This document shows positions 7,064 to 16,277 of a stretch of DNA of 17,291 nucleotides, piece by piece (the stretch's first letter is position 1; every line of letters starts with the position of its first letter). A model generated the notes under the pieces. The model ran no database searches. It was not told the origin of the DNA and was given only the letters and a program-made list of their open reading frames with translations. The stretch is taken from the NCBI GenBank assembly GCA_015179025.1, contig WHUX01000609.1, forward strand, positions 1 through 17,291. Reading direction: 5' to 3'. A program made the translations under genes and the position numbers. This stretch comes from Terfezia claveryi (Eukaryota; Ascomycota; Pezizomycetes; Pezizales; Pezizaceae).

Positions 7064-9003
7064 GGTGGAGGGTACAAAGTGGTCTACGCTGATGAGAAAG
7101 TCAGAAATTGTGTCCCGATCCTTTCAAGTTGGCTTGCTGATCACATGGAAAATGTAACCATCTATGGTATCAAAACAAATCGATGCCCCACATGTATTGC
7201 TACAAAGTACCAATTGGGCATACTGTCCAAAAGGCCATATCGCACACGCAATCATGTAGACTATCAGAGGCTATTTCAGGCCGGTGATGTGGGCCAGTAC
7301 GTGCACCAAAATCTAGAGATGGCGAATAACAGCTAACACTCCCAAGACTGGACAGAGAAGGAATGAAACTGTTACGTAATGCACTATGGACACAGAAGGG
7401 CATCATACCACCCCTCATGGTACGTGGAGATATTCTGCATAATATCCTACTTGAAGTGCTAAAGCACCTAATGGAATGGATTAAGGGGTTTTTATGGAAG
7501 CACAAGCGACTCGAGGCTTTTGATGAGATATGGGAGAATATTCCACCATATCCTGGATACCGTCAACCACAAAAGCGATATCGGCAAATCACAATGTGGA
7601 GTAGTACGGAAATAAGGGGTATTAACCATATTATTTTAGCGTGCTTTGCGGCTGCTCTGTGGCAAATACAAGACATTCCAAGTCTTTCTCCGGCTGGTCA
7701 AGCAGATGTCAAGATAGCAATTCGATGTATGCGAGCTCTCACAGATTTCTGTCTAATGGCACAGTATCGCAGTCACACACCACAAACAATAGAGTACATG
7801 AATCAGTATCTATAAGAATTCCATCAGTTCAGGCACATCTTCGGTGAATTTCGGGCAAGTAAGGCAGATCATGGGGAGGCTGCGAAGGCTTCTAAGGATT
7901 TGGCAGAGGCCCAGGTACGGCAGGCTACAATAGATCAGTATTTCAAGCTGACGGCCACTCAGAGGGCCAAAAAAGGTACAGATGATCGAGAAGAGAGGCA
8001 ACAAGCAGTCCATGAGATCCTGCAGTAGGGTACGTTCAACTTTCCAAAGCTGCACCTTTTGTCGCATTATGATTCACAGATAATCGATTTCGGAACTATC
8101 CCACAGTACTCTACCGAGATAACAGAAGCCCTTCACAAGCCACTGAAGGATGCCTATCAGCGGTCGAACCGTGTCGACACAGCTGAGCAAATCTTGGATA
8201 CCATCTCAAGAGACTATGCAATCTGCATGCGGGAACTTAACTTAGTTGCATGGAGTCGTGACATAAATCTCGGTGCTGACGTCTTGGAAATGTTGGCTGA
8301 CAACGCAGAAGGTGGAGATATATCGGGCAGGAAACGAAAACGGCTTAGTCGACCCACTGAGCATCCAACCTTGGAAGGTAAACAGAGTGCAGAAGGTTCC
8401 AGCAATATGCAACTGTCTTCCCTTGGTAGTATCCTGGGTGTATTTGGTCTGGCAGAGCAGTTCTGTAAATATTTAAGGATGAATATGGACAGCTTAAGGG
8501 GTACACCAGACACTGAAAAGATAGGAAACTACAGATCATATTACTATAATACACTGGCGATTCCTGTTCCACAGTTCCAAGGAGATGGAGAATCAATTCA
8601 TAGAGTTAGGTGGACTGGGAAAGAGGGTTTCAGGGGGCGGGACAAGTCAAGGGCAGACTGGGTATGGATTCAGTGGAAAGAGCGTGCACCGTTGGAATTG
8701 CAAATGGGTCAACTTGACAGAAGGATAGTTAGGCAGTTAGAAGGGCTGTTCAGTGTTCACGACAAAACGCGGAAAGTCCATGAGGTTGCGCTGGTGGTCC
8801 TTTTGCATCTTCGGGGACCAGCAAAGCCAAGTGGGGAGGAGGGAATGATTCGGGTGGAACTTAGGGAGGAATGGAAACGGACGCATGTGATCCGAATTGC
8901 GGACATTGAGGGGATGGCTCATTTTATCCCATTGGAGACCGGGAAAACATGGTTGGTAAACAATATAATAGATCTGAATACATGGAATGAATTATATGCA
9001 TGA

Positions 9004-9234
9004 AATGATAAATGAGCTGTGAGGGTGTGCAATGAGATCGTAAATATTGGTGACTACGAGAAAATGGGATGGGAAGGGGAAATACCAGATACAAAAGAGA
9101 CAGCAGAGGGTCCTGGGAGGCAAGGAGTCAGGAAGGCATGTACAGGACGCACAGAGAGGCAAGAGGTCGGAAAGGTACGTACAGGGTGCCCAGGGAGACA
9201 GATGGGAGATTGGGATGTGAGTGGCAGGATGTCG
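9004..9234. other. Plavaka 3' flank, no gene
   Basis: This purine-rich sequence downstream of the transposase stop holds degraded partial copies of the repeat that follows (CAGGAAGGCATGTACAGGA, then TACAGGGTGCCCAGGGAGAC). Short open frames here are continuations of the repeat composition. Confidence 0.6.
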
Positions 9235-9605
9235 GAGGCAGCAAAATATAAGTGTCTCCGAGAGACACTATAGAGCTGTCAGGGAGCCAGAAAATTCTTG
9301 GTAAGGCACAGGATACCTTCAGAGACAGGAAGTCTGGCAGGTATATACAGGGTGCCTTGGGAGACAGATAGGAGACTTGGGAGGCAGCAAAATATAAGTG
9401 TCCCTGGGAGATACTATAGTGCCGTCAGGGAGCCAGAAAATTCTTGGTATGGCACAGGATGCCCTCAAAAACAAGAAAGTTAGGAAAGGATATACAAGGT
9501 GCCTCGGGAGACAGATAGGAGACGTGAGAGGCAGCAAAATATAAGTGTCTCCGGGAGACACTATAGCGCCGTCAGGAAGCCAGAAAATTCTTGGTAAGGC
9601 ACATG
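9235..9605. repeat. 146-147-bp tandem repeat, about 2.5 copies
   Basis: Units start at 9235, 9381 and 9528 with GAGGCAGCAAAATATAAGTG, followed by a palindrome (AGTGTCTCC, G, GGAGACACT in the third copy), CGCCGTCAGG, CCAGAAAATTCTTGGTA, and later TACAGGGTGCC plus GGGAGACAGATAGGAGAC. The third unit is cut at 9605 by the Gypsy LTR. It may be the subterminal region of the Plavaka element; that is inference. Confidence 0.92.
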
Positions 9606-10287
9606 TGTAATGAATAGTACTAGACAGTATTCATTCGGTACCGTTTATACAATCTATATCCGTAGGCACAGACGTTTGTGTATTTCGGTTCTGCTGAGGT
9701 AAGACCTCAGAAGGGTAGGGAGATTACTATGTAGGACGTTCCCAAAGGGAACAGTAATTAACTGGTGTAATCTATCTTATATGATTTGTACTATCTAAGC
9801 TATATAATCTTGATCTAATCAGAATATAGGCTTGCTTGCTCTGAGTGCTTGCTTGGTTGCTTCTTGTCTTTCTGTGTGGATTCTAGAGGGAATCCAGCAG
9901 CCTATTTATACTCCTCTGAGATCTGATGACTAAGGAAATAAATACAATAAAGGGTGGCACACCAGAAGGTAGTGCACTGTACAAAAGAGGTCATGTGGCT
10001 ATAGTAATGAGTCACACGCTATAAACGATGGTTATGTGGCCATAGTAGTGACTCACACGCCTTTAAACAGAGGTCACGCGGCTATAATGAGGGTGTCTTC
10101 ATATGGCAAGTGCCATGGAACTTCCCATGGCAAATTCCATGTGCTATGGATGCTTATAAAGCAATAGGAGGTGGTAGAAGGCTAGTCCTTCAACCGAAAG
10201 GCTTAGTTACATAACATAGTAGTAATATAGGAAATACAAAAGTATATAATCAATTATATAAACAATGAAATAACGTTCTCTATTACA
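9606..10287 (-). repeat. Gypsy 3' LTR (682 bp)
   Basis: On the + strand it starts TGTAATGAATAG and ends CTATTACA, so both ends carry the TG...CA and the short inverted TGTAAT/ATTACA expected of an LTR. On the - strand it directly follows a purine-rich tract, which identifies it as the 3' LTR of the element read from right to left. It contains a 41-42-bp direct repeat (9989-10091) and an 8-bp-arm hairpin (10111-10132). The flanking ACATG (9601-9605) would be the target duplication, but the partner is not in the window. Confidence 0.85.
9989..10091. repeat. 41-42-bp direct repeat inside the Gypsy LTR
   Basis: Two full and one partial unit start at 9989, 10030 and 10072: GGTCATGTGGCTATAGTA, GGTTATGTGGCCATAGTA, GGTCACGCGGCTATAATG. 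The first two continue into GACTCACACGC-like sequence. Such repeats in LTRs can hold regulatory sites; nothing in the sequence shows which. Confidence 0.8.
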
Positions 10288-10296
10288 CTTCCCCAC
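10288..10296 (-). other. Gypsy polypurine tract
   Basis: On the - strand GTGGGGAAG lies immediately before the LTR start TGTAATAG, the normal position for the primer of plus-strand DNA synthesis. It is about 20 bases after the pol stop at 10316. Confidence 0.8.
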
Positions 10297-10315
10297 ATAG
10301 AAGGATTTCTTATCC

Positions 10316-11134
10316 TTACTTCTTTTGCTCTGCCATATTCGTTTCCATATGTCTTAAGATTTGATACATTGTTAATACATTAGTATTAATATGAATATCC
10401 TTAGTGTTTCTTTGACTCATGATTCTATCTCGTTCTTGTTGGATGAGAGCTCGGGTCTCATCTCTGGTTCGTGGTCCTTGTTTTCCTTTAGTTCTTCGAC
10501 ATCTCTTGAATGTATCTTCCATGCTTCCGGTCGTCCAGAAGTCTTGAAGAATTTCAGTGGTGATATCTTTGGCGTTTACCCAGGAATCATATTTAGGAGA
10601 GTATCCTAGCCATCTGACCTTATATTGTCTTTCTCCAGTTCGAGGAGCTATTCTGAATTCTAATACCTTTTCAACTTCATAACGATCATCTTGAATTGGT
10701 CCTGGTTCCTGAGATTGTCTGTGAGGGAACTAGATAGGATCGTTTTTGTAGTATGGTTTGAGTTTGCTAATATGAAAAGTATTATATATGAGGTGGAGGT
10801 CAGGTTGACTAGATAGGTCAAGGCTATAGTTTTTACGTTTCCGATTACTAGAAATAATGGGAAATGGGCCTAGCCATTTTGGTTTGAGTTTAGGTAAAAC
10901 GTTCGACAGGTTGATATTTTCTGAGGAAAGCATAACTTGTTGTCCGACTGAGAATTTGGCTGTATTGGGTAGTCGTTTGTTCGCTTGACATGCGTGAGTC
11001 TGCTTGGCGTTATATAGGTTTTTAGACATTACCTCATGACGTTCATTTGCTGGTACATATGCATTAATAGGGTATGGAAGTATCGATACGCCAAGATGTG
11101 CATTAAAACCAAATAGTGTGGAAAAGGGACTATT
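10316..11134 (-). pseudogene. Gypsy pol C-terminus: SH3-like tail region and chromodomain
   Basis: This continues the integrase frame after TAG at 11135-11137. It contains the integrase C-terminal module (PKLKPKWLGPFPI, then YNTFHISKLKPY), then TAG at 10730-10732, then a chromodomain at about 10535-10685 on the - strand (RYEVEKVLEFR, QYKVRWLGYSPKYDSWV, ILQDFW) with the aromatic residues expected for a methyl-lysine cage. A lysine/arginine-rich tail ends at TAA 10316-10318. Chromodomains on Gypsy integrases direct insertion to marked chromatin. The frame is continuous except for the two stops. Confidence 0.88.
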
Positions 11135-11137
11135 CTA

Positions 11138-12388
11138 TCTAGCAGTGTTATACCTAGAGTTAAGTTTCAACTGTATCTCTGGTAGTTTCTGTAGCCAATC
11201 AAATCCTTCGATTTTACAGGCTCTTGCTACTTGTAGAATTTCTTTGTTCACAATTTCCGATTGTCTGTCTGTACATGGATGATATGCGGTGGACGGTTCC
11301 AACTTGATTCCTTTATTCCTAGCCCAATCTTGAAAGTGCGTTGACATAAAAAGAGTGTCGCAGTCAAATACAATATAGAAAGGGTATCCCTTAGTTGGGA
11401 CTACATGAGTATCAAAGGTAGCAGTACATTGTTCTGCTGTAAAATTATCTGTAACAGGAATAAGAAACTTGAATCCTGATTGTCTATCGACAATCGTCCA
11501 AAGTCGTGAAATACAAACTACATGATCTTCTTCAACAGGAATATTCGGGTACAAAATTGTACACTTTGTAAACACAGGTACTAACTTAAGAAAATCCATC
11601 GATATATCAGTTCATGGCCTACTTGGTACATGTAATGGGGTTACGAGTCCAAGTGGTGCCTTGTTGGAATACTTTGTCCGTTGACAAGTATCACAACTTC
11701 TGATATAGTCCTTAGTTGGTTCTGCAAAGGACTGGTAATCATATCGGTCAGTAAGATATTTCATCGTTTTTTCAATACCACCATGAGCAGTTGCTTTATG
11801 TGCATCTTTAATAACCAATTCAAGATAGTTCTTACCTTCGATGTTAAAGGTAGAGGGCAAGACTAATCTCCATTGTCCTTGTCGGTTCTTGACATACAAA
11901 AATCCATCTCTTCTTCTATGATCCTTACGGTTCACAAAGGTATCATAATAGTTCTTGCAGATAGGACATACTCTCATGCATGATTGATATACGGCTTTCA
12001 TACCTGTACCTTGGTCAAGCCACTGTATAATGAAGTAGTCCTTGTCATCTTCCCATCCGTCACTGATGTGTTTCTCTTCAATGAGCTTGTTGAGGGTCGG
12101 TTCAATCCTTATGTTGAAGTCATTGATAGTGGGTTTCTTCTCCTTACATATAGAAGCATTATGTCCTGAGAACTTACAGAAATCACAACGCTGTCTGGAG
12201 GTCTTGGTATCTTGAATGAAGGAGGGTAAATCTTCATCAATGGCTACTTTCTTTTTAGAACGAGTAGTGACGGCGGCGGTGTTGATTGGAACTACATTAC
12301 TACTGCTAGCGGTTACAGCTGGTTGTTGAAGTGCATTCCATAGTTGTTGTGTGGCAATAGGAGTATCCATGATCTCCTGTTCTATTTG
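11138..12388 (-). pseudogene. Gypsy integrase with an extra N-terminal zinc knuckle
   Basis: The piece runs from after TGA 12389-12391 to TAG 11135, with one further TGA at 11609-11611 just before the core, where Trp is usual. Counting from ATG 12370: a CCHC knuckle CX2CX4HX4C at residues 62-75 (12146-12187), a CPIC pair at 135-138, and the integrase H2C2 finger (His191, His196, Cys226, Cys229). The core follows from 11599: first Asp in SMDFL, second in YIVFDCD (residue 79) and Glu in RQSEIVNKE (residue 115), giving D, D-35-E. All three acidic residues remain. YHPCTDRQSE departs from the usual YHPQTDGQSE. It would insert the element's cDNA. Confidence 0.9.
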
Positions 12389-12391
12389 TCA

Positions 12392-13330
12392 GTTGGTCAT
12401 CTGTTCAGTAGGGTTACTGAACTGAATGTTGGGTTGGAGAGTAGATCGTGTCGGCTTGTTGGTAATCCATCTTTTTGCCCATTCTCTGATTTCCTGGATA
12501 GCTTCTTCACGGTTGAGAGCTAGTGGAGGAGGATAAGCTGGCGCTTGTTGTACTGGTGCTAGTTCCTTTTGAGGCTCATTTGCAGATAAAATATGTGCAA
12601 TACGAGTCGTAAGGAATTCCTTCTCCTTCTTAAGAACTGAGGCTGTCAGGTTACAGTTCAAACTGCCATGTCCATGGTGGTTGCAGGTTGCACATGTTTT
12701 GATGGTAAATATATGGTTGTTCATGGCATGGGAGCTGCCATGAGCTAGACAGTAAAAATCATGGCAAATAGACCAGTGCATCCTTTTGTGTTGTTGCCAA
12801 TTGCTATGAGCTAGATCAAAGGCAATTTTCTTCACTTCTTCGGGAGCGAGGGTGTTTTGTTCAGCGTTTTCAGAAGATGGAGGCCTATATCTTAATCCAA
12901 GAACTGTTAAAGGTTTGTTCTTGTTTATATTGGGTACACGATCATACCCGCTGAAAACTTCTTCTGGTATAGTCGATAGAGTCTCATCGTCTGAGGACTC
13001 TTCTTCCTTCATCATATCATATTCGCTTTCTTCATCTGGGATGCCTTCGAAATATGGACAGAAGATATGGTGTCCAAGTTCTTCGGCTCTTCCACGACAT
13101 TTGTTGAAGTCGCAGTCGACATGCTTGAAATTGATAGCTCCGCGAGAAACCATATTGTTCTGAGTAGAGGTTTCTGGTAAGTGGAAAGTTCTTAAAGCGT
13201 TAGTAGAGATGTTGCGGTTGTAGGTATGGTTAGGAGGATCGATGCTGTTGGAGATATAATCGTCCTCGGTGGTGGGAGTGTCCAAGTATTTATGGTTCCT
13301 TGATAGAGCGTCTGCTATCAAATTTTCTTT
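12392..13330 (-). pseudogene. Gypsy pol spacer between RNase H and integrase, cysteine/histidine-rich
   Basis: This segment starts with the RNase H end motif IADALSR and continues for about 300 residues before a TGA at 12389. That is far longer than the usual link to integrase. It contains Cys70/Cys75/Cys88 near HIFCPYF, an acidic stretch (EESEYDMMKEEESSDDE), Cys186 and Cys191, and a CCHC knuckle CATCNHHGHGSLNC at residues 210-223 (12653-12694). It then has a proline-rich run and leads in frame into the integrase piece. Its function is unknown. The knuckles could bind nucleic acid, or this may be a lineage-specific spacer. It is joined to the RNase H frame by a one-base deletion near 13331. 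Confidence 0.72.
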
Positions 13331-14577
13331 CCTGCGGTATGCTGTATGTCTGTATCAAATTCTATTAGGTAATCTTGCCATCACCTCAATTTTTGACTTG
13401 CAGGCGTTTGAGTATGGAAGGTTACTAACGGTTTGTGGTCTGTAAGGATAGTGAACTTATGACCTCTTAATTGTGCTTCAAAAAATTTTAATGAGTCAAT
13501 AATCGCTAATAATTCTTTTTGAAAGGTAGGATAATTGAGTTGTGCAGGATTAAATTTTCTAGAGTGGAAGCATGATGGTCTGATATGCGTCAACGGTCCT
13601 TAAACTATCCAAGATCCTAGTCCTATATCACTAGCATTACAGACTAAATATTTGGGTTCAGTAGATTCATTATTCCAGGGTTTTAAAACATGTGGGGAAT
13701 TCACGAGTTCCTTAAGTTTTTTAAACGCTGCATTATGAGTATCTGTCCATTCCCATTTCTTTGTTTCTCCTTGCAGTTCTGACAGGGTGCTCACATACGA
13801 TGCTAAGTCAGGAATAAATCTGCTGAGATAATTAACGATTCCAAGGAATTCTCTAAGATCCTTTTTTTTTGTAGGAGTTGGAAATGTTAATATAGTAGTC
13901 CTCTTCTTCGAGTCTACATGTAATCCATCTAATGTTAAAACGTGTCCTAAGATTTCCAATCTTGGAATAAAGAACTGGCATTTGCTTTCTTTGAGATAGA
14001 ATTTCTCATCCTGTAGACGTTGAAGTACTTTCTTCAATAATTCTACATGTTCTTCATACGTTTTAGAGAATATAATAATATCATCAATATAGATGATTAA
14101 ATTTTTATAGACCATGTCCTTAAAAATTTCATGCATAATGCAAACCATGGTAGCTAGTGCATTACGATCCCCTTGTTGTATAACTCTACTTCTGAAATAT
14201 CCTATGTGACATAAAAAGGTAGAGTGTTGCTCAGATTCTTTAATGTTCCTGATATTAAAAAATCCGTTGGCTAAATCAAGCTTAGTCCAAATAGGATTCT
14301 CTGCTACTAGTTCAATTACTTCATTAATATCTGGCAATGGGGTGTGGTCCGGTTCGATGGCTAAATTGCGGTCTCGACAATCATTGACATGTCTGGCTTC
14401 TTCCGGTTTATCTCGTTTAGGGATAGTGAACATGACTACAGCATTTGTGTCATTTTCTACTCTATATATGCGACCTGACGCTTCTTCTTCAACTAATTTG
14501 TTATGGATTTGTTGTCTAAATCGATGTCCTGAGGGTCGCTATTTTGGTATCCAAGTAGCTCCTGCTTTTGGTTTGAT
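13331..14577 (-). pseudogene. Gypsy reverse transcriptase and RNase H
   Basis: RT has the first catalytic Asp in KLDLANGFFNI, then VIQQGDRNA and the YIDD box (IIYIDDIII) at residues 115-118 counting from ATG 14433. The finger segment upstream (KPKAGATWIPK, then EEEASGRIYRVENDTNAVV) lies in the same frame above that ATG and holds TAG at 14539-14541. RNase H follows: YLVCNASDIGLGSW, then TAA 13607-13609, HSRKFNPAQLNYPTFQKELLAI, LTDHKPLV, TGA 13381-13383 and WQDYLIEFD. The RNase H Asp of the usual DAS motif is Asn here (codon 13636-13638). RT copies genomic RNA into cDNA; RNase H removes the RNA. Confidence 0.93.
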
Positions 14578-15221
14578 AAGTGATTAATTTTTCTTAGTAG
14601 AGGTAATTCCCATGGAATTGTCTTGGGAAATAATAAGGGAAACTCCGTTACAGGGTTGAATTGTTTCTGTGCCATAGAAACAGCTGTCACGAGTTCTCTT
14701 TCTGAATCGGTTTCTTCTGTGTCACTAATATTTTCCCAATTATCCGGTTCACTATAATCTGTAACTGATTCGCAGCTGACCTGCGTATACGCTGATCTTA
14801 TACCATTCGCCATGGTTCTAGATCCCTTGTATACACTTAGCTGGAATCGTGGAATGTTTTCTGGTTGGATAGTAACTAGTTCCTGATGGGCAGGAATTAT
14901 TGCTCGCACTTTGCTGAGAGCAAGTTCTCCTAGTATCATATCCCATCCAGTCAAATGAGCTACATAAAACGTTTGTTCTTCTACATAACCTATCCAATCA
15001 AGTTTGATAGTACAAGCTTTGTCTATCGTTCCTTTTGAGCCTTTAATTGCAATACTTAACGATTTCTTCTCGATACTTCTAGTCGGTATTTTGTATAGGT
15101 GTACAAATTGAGAATTGATTAAGTCCCCTCCTTTCGTTTGGAGATCAATTAAAGCTAGTGCAGGGTGTTCGTTAGCTTTAACGAATACCTTGCTAAAATC
15201 TGGTACCTGTCTTGACAAGGG
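14496..15221 (-). pseudogene. Gypsy protease-like domain with noncanonical active-site triad
   Basis: It is in the same frame as gag and is separated from it by one TGA at 15222-15224. HPALALIDLQTKGGDLINSQF has the position and flanks of a retropepsin active site (ALIDSG-like), but DLQ stands where DSG or DTG is usual. WDMILGELAL matches the second retropepsin motif (ILG). A Glu/Asp/Ser-rich linker follows. The frame leaves the RT frame near 14578-14581 through a one-base deletion, then stops at 14493. The protease would process the polyprotein; whether this version is active is not clear. Confidence 0.75.
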
Positions 15222-15645
15222 TCATTTCTTGATTTTATCCTTGTTGTTTATATCCCTGTTGGCTATCGGCATAGCTAAATCTTGTGCGGCTGTACGCATG
15301 GGTACCTTATTTTTTTGTTTCCTACAGTCCTTGTAGGAGTGTCCAGAGTTCCAACACCATAGACATTTCTTGTCTCTAATTAATTGCAACTTCGTCTTCT
15401 GATCCAATTTTTTTGTGATGGCGTCCCAATCTGAGTCCTTCAGATTTTCTATGTTGGGTTTGGTGTTGGGATTGCTGCTAGGATTAAATCCTGTTTTTTG
15501 TTATTGATTCTGGTCCCTGCGTGGACCGTGACTTCGATTTTCATTCCGAGGGTATTGTCGTCGGGATGTATTTGTTGTGGATGGTGGGGCAATATCCTTC
15601 TTGGAAGCTTCATATGACTCCGCTTGATGTACGAGCTGATCATAT
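15222..15645 (-). pseudogene. Gypsy gag C-terminal fragment with CCHC zinc knuckle
   Basis: One - strand frame runs from the Copia junction (YDQLVHQAESYEASKK) to TGA 15222, through NTSRRQYPRNENRSHGPRRD and a single TAA at 15501-15503, to a knuckle CLWCWNSGHSYKDC (CX2CX4HX4C) at about 15310-15351. This is the nucleocapsid end of Gag, which packages RNA. The N-terminal capsid part is missing because the Copia LTR begins here; the apparent TAA at 15645-15647 spans the junction and is not a true gag codon. Confidence 0.85.
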
Positions 15646-16263
15646 TATTGAAAGGTTACTATGAGCGGAGGTATCGCGGTAGTAATTACGGAGGTAGTAG
15701 CAGTAGACAGTAGTGCTATGAAGCAGAAAGTGCGAGCGAGCAGAAATGCAAGAGAGCATATGGTTGAACTATGTCGAGAGTAGACAGTCTATTGAGTCTA
15801 ATTGAGAAGTGTATAGAACTAGATACAGGAGTAGGTAGCTCATATATAATGGTACGAGTTGAGGGTAAAGATCTAGTAAGAAAGTCTAAGTTACATAACC
15901 TAAGAATAGTATATCGTGCATATGTGAATGAAGAAATACATAGAGGTGTGCGACTGAGACAGTAATATGAGTCAACGAATATAACAGAAAGTCATAGAAG
16001 TGGTGATCGTTGAGTCATGACAACTGAGACAAGTAAGCAGTAACCTTAAGTAGTAAAGCAGCATCATACAATGATAATAGATACTAAGTTAGGAAAGTAA
16101 GCAAAGATAATAAGAACATGTGAAAGAAATAATACAGAAGTCCTTAATCGGGTAGCAAGTGTCCACATTGGGTATCAGCATGATGTAGAAGTAATCGTAA
16201 GAGAGAATGATGTATTGTATAGAAATACTTAACTATATCGAAAGGAAATGATTATTTTCAACA
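15646..16263 (-). repeat. Copia 3' LTR (about 618 bp)
   Basis: The right end is well placed: on the - strand TGTTGAAAAT directly follows the polypurine tract. The left end is inferred at TATTGAAAGG (15646), which would be the inverted partner of TGTTGAAA with one G-to-A change and lies where gag homology stops. A 5' LTR is not in the window, so length and left end are provisional. The short open frame at 15771-15965 inside it is not credible as a gene. Confidence 0.7.
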
Positions 16264-16274
16264 CCCCTTCTCAC
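16264..16274 (-). other. Copia polypurine tract
   Basis: On the - strand GTGAGAAGGGG sits between the pol stop (16278-16280) and the LTR start TGTTGAAA. Confidence 0.8.
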
Positions 16275-16277
16275 TTG

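Larger units (their letters stand above)
5821..9003 (+). pseudogene. Plavaka-type (KDZ/CMC-related) transposase, heavily decayed
   Basis: Homologous segments follow family order. About 5851-6159 has AAGKVI, then YNPLSPF and YKLARFFHDSKISLKQID. From 6398 come KMRELIDQ, FYYRDVQ and RMYTDMHIGNWWWRTQ; 6684-7004 has VIRTSDQT, TNFSGDKK and PLFMSIGNI; 7064-7336 has YADEKVRNCVPILS, WLADHMENV and CPTC; 7363-9003 has GDILHN, then FNFPKLHLLSHYDSQ, YSTEITEALHK and the C-terminal WLVNNIIDLNTWNELY. These are the hallmarks of Plavaka transposases, which cut and paste DNA in the nucleus. Stops lie at 5947, 6106, 6437, 6527, 7334, 7813 and 8026, with a one-base frame change near 7350. From 7363 to 9003 there is one frame broken only by TAA 7813 and TAG 8026. 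The true N-terminus was not found. Catalytic residues are probably in SDQT, GDILHN and TEI (inference). Confidence 0.87.
9606..15645 (-). mobile_element. Ty3/Gypsy chromovirus-type retrotransposon, 5' end missing
   Basis: Read on the - strand, the order is gag zinc knuckle, protease, RT, RNase H, a long cysteine-containing spacer, integrase, chromodomain, polypurine tract and 3' LTR. That is Gypsy order (RT before integrase), and the chromodomain places it with chromoviruses. The 5' LTR, primer-binding site and most of gag are absent: the sequence stops within gag at about 15645, where a Copia LTR begins. At least nine internal stops and two one-base frame changes make this a relic. Confidence 0.93.

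Noticed and set aside
9019..9561. Open frames on both strands in the 147-bp repeat
   Set aside because: They follow the repeat unit and contain no domain.
12852..13163. Forward open frame over the Gypsy spacer
   Set aside because: It is the reverse of the continuous Gypsy pol frame with its zinc-knuckle motifs.
15771..15965. 64-residue forward open frame between Gypsy and Copia
   Set aside because: It lies within the Copia LTR, has no recognisable motif and no splice or expression context.
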